A DNA stretch of 64,000 nt, from contig NGFH01000011.1 in the NCBI GenBank assembly GCA_002215675.1, forward strand, positions 186,001-250,000, in the 5' to 3' direction. Source of the stretch: Bacteroidetes bacterium 2013_40CM_41_45 (GTDB taxonomy: Bacteria; Bacteroidota; Bacteroidia; AKYH767-A; 2013-40CM-41-45). The position numbers were made by a program, and so were the translations under genes. Within the stretch, counting starts at the first letter, position 1. Every line of letters starts with the position of its first letter. Positions 41,801 to 48,378 of the stretch are shown one piece after another. The notes beneath the pieces are model-generated. The model had not been told where the DNA came from. It ran no database searches and saw only the letters and a program-made list of their open reading frames with translations.

Positions 41801-42029
41801 TCAATCCGTTGACAGTTCCAATCCATATATAGCCATTATGGTCCTGGAAAAAACAAGAGGCCTGGTTGCTGGAAAGGCCATTAGTCTCATTCAGGCTTAC
41901 AGGATGAAAATCCGGAAATTGCGCGTAAGAATATTGCCGCCCCGCATGACACAAAATAAATAACGTACACAGGAAATATGTTTTAATAAATCTGAGTTTC
42001 AACTTGCGGAGATATTTATAATACCGCAA
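38823..42029 (-). CDS. Two-component regulator: Reg_prop beta-propeller sensor + Y_Y_Y domain + LytS-type histidine kinase
   Basis: GLSSNQASCFFQDHNGYIWIGTVNGLNRYDGYSFDVY; TM near C-terminus; RAQMNPHFIFNCLNSINRYIV. Confidence 0.93.
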   Translation of the reverse strand: MRYYKYLRKLKLRFIKTYFLCTLFILCHAGRQYSYAQFPDFHPVSLNETNGLSSNQASCFFQDHNGYIWIGTVNGLNRYDGYSFDVYKKIPHDTTSILSNGISCIVEDQNNCLWIGHNTEGISCFNPATGKFVSYKHDDNNPASLPAGGVGVLYVDRKNNLWVTIGLHALSLFDRKTNSFIHFPQLPGIHPGYPVETQKKYNSIYGIWEDENGLLWLTTHNGLYTFDVQKKLFTRIENKPIVPNHWRDDLYGALTPGKDNSLWLGAWGGGLTNYNRKSGKWKNFKYELKDPTSVTHNIIFAVQFKSPQELWIATSDRGLGVFNIKDEKFYFNAQEQEIKNSPSIYTRIYIDRGGNAWFAHDKGISLMYSDANLFSYTEFPVSKSANGKFYGVDCFYKDTVNHLLFVGTSFADGLHVIDERTGAHQRLSFQVNPFEESPLVVSFIMKARNGVIWISTRDFIYQYDIEKKKLVNIPQPPADTSYNRAPYFYRMMEDHNGMLWITTLRRGVYKLDPGTFTYSHFNHSDSDPHSICSYYINAAAEDRQNNIWFASAVKGISRYLSSTGTFENYLHNDHDTSSPSNDIITGLASDQKRNVWIASYGGLSRIEYNSGKIKFSNINSLNGLSAENLGDIISDANGNIWFTSSAGLGLLNVSENRVRYYTSKDGLKNEYYSLSLFKSDDGEIFMGAYGGYFHFYPSSIKRKRSAPAIAIKSFKIFDKEKLLQADQPIKLSYSDNFFSFDFTSVNFSDPEKSRYAYMLENFDNDWIYCGSRRYASYTNLNGGDYLFKVKSQNADGIWSKELVVPMHIEPPYWKKAWFILLVSALVSLLIYGMYLFRIKQIRKAERIKTELNKKIAEVEMRALRAQMNPHFIFNCLNSINRYIVKSDTKTASLYLTKFAKLIRLILDNSQSKNVILSNELEALQLYIEMESIRFENKFNYEVIVDAEVNAESIEIPPLIIQPYVENAIWHGLLNKETAGKLSVQVSRRNGLLQIVVEDDGVGRARAKELKSKNETIRKSLGLKLTEERLAMLNEHAAEKSSLEIVDLKNEKGTGCGTKIIIKIPVSEN

Positions 42030-42208
42030 TAAAATTACGCTTAAAACTTAAAAAAGCTAAAGCGCCTGAGCGGCTGGCAGTTTTGCTGAGTTAATGACGT
42101 ATTTATTGAGCCCATGACCGGTTAACTGAGTGAATAACAGAATACTTTTAACGCTTTTGAAACAAATAATGCCTTATAATTTTTGATTTACAAGACATTA
42201 TTTATTTA

Positions 42209-42222
42209 GCAGCTCCTATAGG
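42209..42222 (-). repeat. 14-bp direct repeat of tRNA-Arg 3' end (GCAGCTCCTATAGG on +)
   Basis: Identical to 42516-42529 at the 3' end of the intact tRNA; period 307 bp. Confidence 0.9.
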
Positions 42223-42271
42223 GTTCCCTGCCTGCCTGCCTGCTTGACGCAGTCACGCAGGCAGGGAACCC
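42221..42271. repeat. Palindromic element with perfect 15-bp arms
   Basis: GGGTTCCCTGCCTGC (42221-42235) and GCAGGCAGGGAACCC (42257-42271). Confidence 0.9.
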
Positions 42272-42276
42272 CTTTA

Positions 42277-42514
42277 TTAGATACTTCTTAAAAATTTTTT
42301 CCCTGCAGCCGACTTCAGATATTTCTCTCTTTTTCTTGCTTCAGCATAGTCGATATGAGATTCCATATAAAATATTCTCCAAGGCATAAATGCTTTTGTA
42401 TACCAATTTTTACCTGAATTATGTTCTTTCAATCTCCTTTCAGGATTTTCAGAAATACCCCACATAAATTTCAGCATTAACAGAATTCCTTAAAGCGTAT
42501 ACCAACACTGACAT
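42277..42514 (-). pseudogene. Stand-alone GIY-YIG nuclease, apparently frameshifted
   Basis: From ATG at 42514: MSVLVYALRNSVNAEIYVG, then after removal of one G in a GGGG run (42458-42461) ISENPERRLKEHNSGKNWYTKAFMPWRIFYMESHIDYAEARKREKYLKSAAGKKFLRSI*. The ORF track shows only the 66-aa distal part. Confidence 0.82.
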
Positions 42515-42516
42515 TG

Positions 42517-42588
42517 CAGCTCCTATAGGAATCGAACCTATATCTTGAGTTCCGGAAACTCACATTCTATCCGTTGAACTAAGGAGCC
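42517..42588 (-). tRNA. tRNA-Arg(CCG)
   Basis: Reverse strand GGCTCCTTAGTTCAACGGATAGAATGTGAGTTTCCGGAACTCAAGATATAGGTTCGATTCCTATAGGAGCTG; full cloverleaf, anticodon CCG. Confidence 0.93.
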
Positions 42589-42724
42589 GTTGCGAAAATA
42601 GCTGTCTGACAGAGAAACTCGTCAAATGTTAAGCAAAAAATCGTTCTCATTGTGATTCCGTAACGGCTCACAACATAATTAATAACTTATCAACTTTATC
42701 ATTTTTTCATCTCACTTTGTCTTA

Positions 42725-42778
42725 TACATTTGCGCGCAAATAGCATAGGAATATCTTAATTTTTCGCTCATAATTTTG
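42725..42778 (+). promoter_or_regulatory. Candidate Bacteroidota promoter elements for the nuo operon
   Basis: TACATTTG (42725-42732) and TAATTTTG (42771-42778) match TAnnTTTG; the first overlaps the palindrome ATTTGCGCGCAAAT (42728-42741). Confidence 0.45.
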
Positions 42779-42801
42779 GCTATCTTTAACAAACACAGAA
42801 C

Positions 42802-43152
42802 ATGGGTGCAGCCTCAATGATTGTTTTAATTATTTCAGCAATAGTGTTTGCTGCAGGAGGAATTATAACCTCAAAAATTCTGGTTATGGGTATTAAAAAC
42901 CCTGTAAAAAGCCAGCCATATGAGTGCGGGGTTGAAACTATAGGTAATACATGGGTTCAATTTAATGTCGGATACTACTTGTTTGCTCTTATATTTTTAA
43001 TTTTTGATGTGGAGATTGTATTTCTTTATCCATGGGCTGTAGTTGTAAAAAGCATTGGATGGACGGCGTTACTTGAAATCATGATTTTTCTTTTCATCCT
43101 TTTCCTCGGGTTCCTTTATGCACACAAAAAAGGAGCATTGAAATGGGTGTGA
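42802..43152 (+). CDS. nuoA: NADH-quinone oxidoreductase subunit A
   Basis: KSQPYECGVETIGNTWVQFNVGYYLFALIFLIFDVEIVFLYPWAV. Confidence 0.96.
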   Translation: MGAASMIVLIISAIVFAAGGIITSKILVMGIKNPVKSQPYECGVETIGNTWVQFNVGYYLFALIFLIFDVEIVFLYPWAVVVKSIGWTALLEIMIFLFILFLGFLYAHKKGALKWV

Positions 43153-43158
43153 AAAAAA

Positions 43159-43207
43159 TTGATAATTGATAATTGATAATTGATAATTGATAATTGATAG
43201 TTGATAA
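43159..43207 (+). repeat. 7-bp tandem repeat (TTGATAA)x7, between nuoA and nuoB
   Basis: Seven contiguous TTGATAA/TTGATAG units read directly. Confidence 0.95.
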
Positions 43208-43219
43208 TTAGATAGATAG

Positions 43220-43774
43220 ATGTTTGGATTAGGTAAGAAAAAAGAGAAGCCCGACCCGTTTCCGGGTCAAAGGCTTGAAACAGCCGGAGGAGGCATTTTA
43301 ATCAGCCAGCTTGATGATGTGGTGAATTGGGCACGTTCCAATTCCCTTTGGCCTTTAGTTTTCGGAACCAGTTGCTGCGCTATTGAAATGATGAGCACGG
43401 CAGGAGCAAAATACGATTGGAGCCGGTTTGGTTGGGAGGTGGCACGTGCTACTCCCCGCCAAGCGGATGTTATTATTATAGCGGGAACTATTGTCAACAA
43501 AATGGCTCCCGTTCTTAAGCGCTTATACGATCAGATGGCAGACCCGAAATATGTTATTGCTATGGGTGCTTGCGCTACCAGTGGCGGCCCGTTTTTTTAC
43601 AATACATATTCTGTTGTAAAAGGTGCCGACCATGTTATTCCGGTCGATGTTTACATAGCAGGTTGTCCACCGCGCCCTGAAGCGCTGATGCATGCCATGC
43701 TCACCCTTCAGAAAAAAATTAAGAGCGGTGCGCCAAGAGAAAAAATTCAAATCGCAGAATGGAACGCCGCATAA
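43220..43774 (+). CDS. nuoB: NADH-quinone oxidoreductase subunit B
   Basis: [44 protein letters not shown]. Confidence 0.97.
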   Translation: MFGLGKKKEKPDPFPGQRLETAGGGILISQLDDVVNWARSNSLWPLVFGTSCCAIEMMSTAGAKYDWSRFGWEVARATPRQADVIIIAGTIVNKMAPVLKRLYDQMADPKYVIAMGACATSGGPFFYNTYSVVKGADHVIPVDVYIAGCPPRPEALMHAMLTLQKKIKSGAPREKIQIAEWNAA

Positions 43775-43790
43775 ATAATAAAGCAAGACA

Positions 43791-44246
43791 GTGACGAACG
43801 AAGAATTAAAAGCAAAATTAACGGGCATTAATAGTGCGCTTACTTTCGAAGAAGGGGGTCAATGGCTCAATGTAAATGTTGAGCCGAAGGATTGGCTGCC
43901 GTTTGCAAAAGAGCTTCGCGAAAATCCCGAGTTGAATTTTGATTATATGTTTTGCCTGACTTGTGTAGATTGGAAAACCCATCTAGGCATGGTGTATCAT
44001 CTCAATTCAAAAAATCTTAAGCATATTATTGTAGTAAAATCAAAGCTTGACAGGAATAACCCGGAAATAGAAACCATATCACATATCTGGCGCACGGCAG
44101 AATTTCATGAGCGGGAAGTATATGATTTGTTTGGAGTAACATTCCTGCATCACCCCGACCTAAGAAGATTATTATTGACTGATGAATGGGTTGGCTGGCC
44201 TCTTCGTAAGGACTACGAAGACCCGGTTAACATGATAAAGTTATGA
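43791..44246 (+). CDS. nuoC: NADH-quinone oxidoreductase subunit C
   Basis: WRTAEFHEREVYDLFGVTFLHHPDLRRLLLTDEWVGWPLRKDY. Confidence 0.95.
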   Translation: MTNEELKAKLTGINSALTFEEGGQWLNVNVEPKDWLPFAKELRENPELNFDYMFCLTCVDWKTHLGMVYHLNSKNLKHIIVVKSKLDRNNPEIETISHIWRTAEFHEREVYDLFGVTFLHHPDLRRLLLTDEWVGWPLRKDYEDPVNMIKL

Positions 44247-44300
44247 TTTTCGGATTTCGGATTTTAAATTCGCAATCAACAATCCGCAGTCCGCAATAAA
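44247..44300. repeat. Intergenic repeat copy, nuoC-nuoD junction
   Basis: TTTTCGGATTTCGGATTTTAAATTCGCAATCAACAATCCGCAGTCCGCAATAAA. Confidence 0.8.
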
Positions 44301-44307
44301 AAAATAA

Positions 44308-45423
44308 ATGTTTGAAGAAGTAGCAACCACAGAGCAAGGCGACCTCGTCATAAACGTGGGGCCGCAGCATCCTTCTACACATGGTGTGCTGCATCTTATT
44401 ATTACGCTTCGTGGCGAAACCATTATGAAGATTGAGCCGCACCTTGGCTACATTCATCGGTCTATAGAAAAGATGTGCGAGGGTTTAACGTACCGCCAGT
44501 TTGTGTATGTGACCAGCAAGATGGATTATCTCTCATCTCACATCAACAATCACGGATGCGTACTGTGTGTTGAGAAAGGACTTCAGCTTGAAGTTACTCC
44601 TCGCGCGCAGGTAATTCGCGTACTGATGGACGAACTAACCCGCATTGCATCGCATTGCCTGTGGTGGGGTGCGCTGGGAATGGACGTAGGTGCATTGACT
44701 CCGTTCTTTCATGCTTTCCGCGAGCGCGAAATGATAAACGTTATTATGGAAGAAACCTGCGGAACTCGCCTTACCATGAATTACATGGTGCCGGGCGGAG
44801 TGATGGCAGACCTTCATTCTAATTTTCAGAAAAGGGTAAAGCAGTTTATCAAGGACTTCAAGCCAAAACTTATTGAATACGATGACCTTCTTACCAATAA
44901 CTCTATATTCATAGAGCGAATGAAAGGTGTTGGAATTCTTTCGAAAGATGATGCCGTTTCATACGGCTGCACAGGGCCAACGGCAAGAGGCAGCGGAGTA
45001 AGCTGCGATATAAGAAAATGGTATCCATACGAGATATATGATAAGCTGAATTTTGAAGAAGTTCTTGAAACAGAAGGAGATAGTTATTCAAGGTATATGG
45101 TACGTGTCAGGGAATTCCGCCAATCTCTTTCTATACTGGAGCAATTAATAGATAATATTCCTGAAGGTGATTTCCAGACAAAAACCAAAGCAGTACTGAA
45201 ATTGCCGAAGGGAGAATTTTATTCCAAGGTAGAAACAGCGCGCGGAGAATTCGGAGTGTACATTGTAGCCGAAGGCGCAACCAATCCTTACAGGATTAAA
45301 TTCCGTTCACCCGGTTTCTCCAACCTTTCAGCGCTCGACCATATTGCACGCGGGCAAAAAATTGCCGACATGATTGCCATCATGGGCTCATTAGATTTTG
45401 TAATACCGGATATAGATAGATGA
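44308..45423 (+). CDS. nuoD: NADH-quinone oxidoreductase subunit D
   Basis: VINVGPQHPSTHGVLHLIITLRGETI..PHLGYIHRSIEKMCEGLTYRQ. Confidence 0.97.
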   Translation: MFEEVATTEQGDLVINVGPQHPSTHGVLHLIITLRGETIMKIEPHLGYIHRSIEKMCEGLTYRQFVYVTSKMDYLSSHINNHGCVLCVEKGLQLEVTPRAQVIRVLMDELTRIASHCLWWGALGMDVGALTPFFHAFREREMINVIMEETCGTRLTMNYMVPGGVMADLHSNFQKRVKQFIKDFKPKLIEYDDLLTNNSIFIERMKGVGILSKDDAVSYGCTGPTARGSGVSCDIRKWYPYEIYDKLNFEEVLETEGDSYSRYMVRVREFRQSLSILEQLIDNIPEGDFQTKTKAVLKLPKGEFYSKVETARGEFGVYIVAEGATNPYRIKFRSPGFSNLSALDHIARGQKIADMIAIMGSLDFVIPDIDR

Positions 45424-45470
45424 AAAATTGCGAATTGCGGATTGTTGATTGCGGATTTAAATCCGAAATA
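45424..45470. repeat. Intergenic repeat copy, nuoD-nuoH junction, inverted relative to the 44247 copy
   Basis: ATTGCGAATTGCGGATTGTTGATTGCGGATTTAAATCCGAAAT aligns with the reverse complement of the upstream copy. Confidence 0.8.
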
Positions 45471-45474
45471 AAAA

Positions 45475-46551
45475 ATGTGGAGTTTAAGTAGCATAACAGA
45501 TATAGTTCAAACGTGGTTGGGCAGTACGTTCAATCCAACGATTGCATTGCTGCTGCAATTTGTCATGGCAGGGCTGTTGGTGATTACGTTGTTTGCTGTT
45601 CTTGGGCTGGTGCTTGTATTTATGGAAAGAAAAGTTTCCGCATATATGCAGGTACGGATTGGACCAAACCGCGTAGGTCCGAGAGGTTACCTGCAAACAG
45701 CTGCCGATACGTTGAAGCTTTTGATGAAAGAAGGACTGGTACCTGCAGGAGCCGATAAATTCCTTTTTAATCTTGCCCCGTATGTTGTAATGATTTCTGC
45801 AATGCTGTTAATGGCTCCGATTGCATTTGCAAAAGATTTCCAGATGTGGGATTTAAATATAGGAGTGCTATATGTTTCTTCTGTATCTTCTATTGCTGTA
45901 ATAGGAATACTGATGGCAGGATGGAGCAGCAACAATAAATATTCGCTGCTTGGTGCGATGAGAAGCGGTGCGCAGATTGTAAGCTATGAATTATCAGCAG
46001 GGCTTTCCATTATTTCCATTGTAATTCTGGTGGGCAGCTTAAAAATTTCAGACATCATTGCTTCGCAGCAGGACGGGTGGTGGATTTTTAAAGGACACAT
46101 TCCCGCCATCATTGCATTTGTAATTTTTCTCATCGCAGTGACTGCAGAAACCAACCGCGCTCCGTTCGATTTGGCAGAAGCAGAATCAGAACTCACTGCA
46201 GGGTTTCACACTGAGTATTCCGGAATGAGGTTTGCGTTATTCTTCCTTGCAGAATATGCTAACATATTTATTGTCTGCGCCATTGGCGCAACATTATTCC
46301 TCGGAGGATGGATGCCGTTTCATATCGGGAATCTGCAGGCGTTTAACCACATCATGGATTATATACCATCATCAATATGGTTTTTCGGAAAAACATTTTT
46401 CCTCATATTTGTCATCATGTGGTTCCGCTGGACATTTCCGCGCCTTCGCATCGACCAGCTTCTGAATCTTGAATGGAAATATTTACTGCCGATAAGCATG
46501 TTCAATGTTTTACTTGTTACCATAATGGCAATAATGAAATGGCACTTCTAA
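45475..46551 (+). CDS. nuoH: NADH-quinone oxidoreductase subunit H
   Basis: ERKVSAYMQVRIGPNRVGPRGYLQTAADTLKLLMKE..AETNRAPFDLAEAESELTAGFHTEYSG. Confidence 0.97.
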   Translation: MWSLSSITDIVQTWLGSTFNPTIALLLQFVMAGLLVITLFAVLGLVLVFMERKVSAYMQVRIGPNRVGPRGYLQTAADTLKLLMKEGLVPAGADKFLFNLAPYVVMISAMLLMAPIAFAKDFQMWDLNIGVLYVSSVSSIAVIGILMAGWSSNNKYSLLGAMRSGAQIVSYELSAGLSIISIVILVGSLKISDIIASQQDGWWIFKGHIPAIIAFVIFLIAVTAETNRAPFDLAEAESELTAGFHTEYSGMRFALFFLAEYANIFIVCAIGATLFLGGWMPFHIGNLQAFNHIMDYIPSSIWFFGKTFFLIFVIMWFRWTFPRLRIDQLLNLEWKYLLPISMFNVLLVTIMAIMKWHF

Positions 46552-46561
46552 ATGATTGTGG

Positions 46562-46585
46562 ATTTCGGATTTAAAATTTCGAATT
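46562..46585. repeat. Imperfect inverted repeat, left of four-helix-bundle ORF
   Basis: ATTTCGGATTTAAAATTTCGAATT, 20/24 match to the reverse complement of 46940-46963. Confidence 0.8.
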
Positions 46586-46588
46586 GAA

Positions 46589-46978
46589 ATGAACCCTGAA
46601 GAATTAAAAAAGAGAACTAAACAGTTTGCACTTAGGGCGATTAAGCTGTTTAATAGTTTGCCAAAGAAGAAGGATGCAGAAGTTTTAGGGATTCAATTGC
46701 TCCTTGCATCCACTTCGGTTGGTGCAAATTACAGGGCTGCATGTAGAGCTAGGTCGCAAGCTGATTTTATTTCTAAAATCACTATTGTAGAGGAAGAATC
46801 TGATGAATCAGCATATTGGATAGAATTATTAGGTGAATCCGGAATCGTAAAAAAGAAGCTGTTGGAAAATTTGTTGATAGAAGCAAATGAGTTGACAGCT
46901 ATATTTACTTCTTCAGGAAGAACTGCTAAATCGAAAATAAATTCGCAATTTAAAATTCGCAATACGCAATTAATATAA
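46589..46978 (+). CDS. Four-helix-bundle protein (23S rRNA-intervening-sequence / S23 family)
   Basis: MNPEELKKRTKQFALRAIKLFNSLPKKKDAEVLGIQLLLASTSVGANYRAACRARSQADFISKITIVEEESDESAYWIELL; internal ATG at 46589. Confidence 0.9.
   Translation: MNPEELKKRTKQFALRAIKLFNSLPKKKDAEVLGIQLLLASTSVGANYRAACRARSQADFISKITIVEEESDESAYWIELLGESGIVKKKLLENLLIEANELTAIFTSSGRTAKSKINSQFKIRNTQLI
46940..46963. repeat. Imperfect inverted repeat, right end of four-helix-bundle ORF
   Basis: AATTCGCAATTTAAAATTCGCAAT; encodes part of the C-terminal tail NSQFKIRN. Confidence 0.8.
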
Positions 46979-47448
46979 TGTTTTTAAAGGAATATTTTAA
47001 AACGATTTTTGGTACAGTTAAGTCACTGCTCACCGGCATGAGGCGGACGGGATATTACTTTACACATGGGAAGGAAATTATTACGCAGGAATATCCCAAT
47101 GAGTACCCGGTGCTTGCTGACAGGTTTCGCGGGGAAGTGGTAATGATTCATGATGAAAAGAACGAGCATCGCTGCACCGGTTGTTCTGCGTGTGAAATAT
47201 CATGCCCTAACGGAACCATAAAAATTATCAGCAAGTTTGAGACAGGTCCTGACGGTAAAAAGAAAAAGGCCATCGATAAGTTTGTGTACCATCTTGAGTT
47301 GTGTACATTCTGCAATCTATGTATTGAAGCATGTCCGACTTCAGCAATTAAAATGGACCAGGCATTTGAGCACAGTGTTTTTGACCGCAGTCGTTTGACG
47401 AAGGTGTTGAATAAGCCCGGTTCTAAAATTATGGAGGGGGTAGAATGA
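46978..47448 (+). CDS. nuoI: NADH-quinone oxidoreductase subunit I
   Basis: Two 4Fe-4S motifs CTGCSACEISCP and CTFCNLCIEACP. Confidence 0.95.
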   Translation: MFLKEYFKTIFGTVKSLLTGMRRTGYYFTHGKEIITQEYPNEYPVLADRFRGEVVMIHDEKNEHRCTGCSACEISCPNGTIKIISKFETGPDGKKKKAIDKFVYHLELCTFCNLCIEACPTSAIKMDQAFEHSVFDRSRLTKVLNKPGSKIMEGVE

Positions 47449-47520
47449 TTTCGAATTTCGAATTGTTGATTGCCGATTTATTTTTTTCAATTCGCAATTT
47501 AAAATCCGAAATCCGCAATT
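47449..47520. repeat. Intergenic repeat copy, nuoI-nuoJ junction
   Basis: TTCGAATTTCGAATTGTTGATTGCCGATTTA...CAATTCGCAATTTAAAATCCGAAATCCGCAATTG. Confidence 0.75.
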
Positions 47521-47532
47521 GATAAAAGAATT

Positions 47533-48054
47533 ATGGAGGCTAAAGAAATAATATTCTACCTGCTGGCAGCCCTTACGCTGGGCAGCGGCCTGCTGGCGGT
47601 TACTGCCCGAAAAATTTTCCGCGCTGCCATATTTCTTCTGTTCTCTCTTATCGGTATTGCGGGATTTTATTTCTGGCTTCAATATGAATTTATTGCGGCT
47701 GTGCAGATTGTGGTTTATGTGGGAGGAATTGTAGTGCTTATCATCTTTTCTATTTTTCTTACGCAGCAGGCAGGAACAGATTTACCGAATCCTCCTTTAA
47801 GGAGAATAATTTTCTCTGCGCTGGCTGCTTTATTCGGTTTGATTTTTTCGTGGATGCTGATAAGCCAGCATCCCTTTAAGCCGGGCGCTGAATCTCCCGT
47901 GGCAGTATCGGTTGCCAACATCGGCAGTATGATGCTTAATGTGAATGATACCGGTTATGCATTGCCGTTCGAGTTGGTGAGCATTCTTCTGCTTGCGGCT
48001 ATGGTTGGCTGTATTGTAATTGCAATTAAATCAAGAACAGAAACCGCAAACTGA
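47533..48054 (+). CDS. nuoJ: NADH-quinone oxidoreductase subunit J
   Basis: Membrane protein; IAAVQIVVYVGGIVVLIIFSIFLTQ; operon position. Confidence 0.93.
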   Translation: MEAKEIIFYLLAALTLGSGLLAVTARKIFRAAIFLLFSLIGIAGFYFWLQYEFIAAVQIVVYVGGIVVLIIFSIFLTQQAGTDLPNPPLRRIIFSALAALFGLIFSWMLISQHPFKPGAESPVAVSVANIGSMMLNVNDTGYALPFELVSILLLAAMVGCIVIAIKSRTETAN

Positions 48055-48057
48055 TAT

Positions 48058-48372
48058 ATGGAGCAAATCGGACTACAGCATATTCTTTTTGTCAGCATTT
48101 CACTTTTCTTCATCGGTGTTTACGGATTTCTGACCCGGAGAAATCTCATCACCATGCTTATGTCAGTTGAATTAATTCTGAATAGTGTTAACTTAAATTT
48201 TATTGCATTTAATAAATATCTCTGGGCCGGAAGACTTGATGGAGTTTTCTTTGCCATATTTATTATAGCCATTGCAGCGTGCGAAGCGGCTGTGGCAATT
48301 GCTATTATTATCAACCTGTACCGCAGTCATAAATCAATAGACGTTGAATCAGCTGCTGAAATGAAATACTGA
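48058..48372 (+). CDS. nuoK: NADH-quinone oxidoreductase subunit K
   Basis: RRNLITMLMSVELILNSVNLNFIAF..AIAACEAAVAIAIIINLYR. Confidence 0.96.
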   Translation: MEQIGLQHILFVSISLFFIGVYGFLTRRNLITMLMSVELILNSVNLNFIAFNKYLWAGRLDGVFFAIFIIAIAACEAAVAIAIIINLYRSHKSIDVESAAEMKY

Positions 48373-48378
48373 TAAGAA

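Noticed and set aside
42277-42477. GIY-YIG ORF as listed in the ORF track (66 aa starting MLKFMWG)
   Set aside because: This start is an artefact of the frameshift; the real start is the ATG at 42514 next to the tRNA.
46556-46588. Upstream start MWISDLKFRIE for the four-helix-bundle ORF
   Set aside because: This stretch is translated repeat sequence; the family N-terminus begins at the internal ATG 46589.
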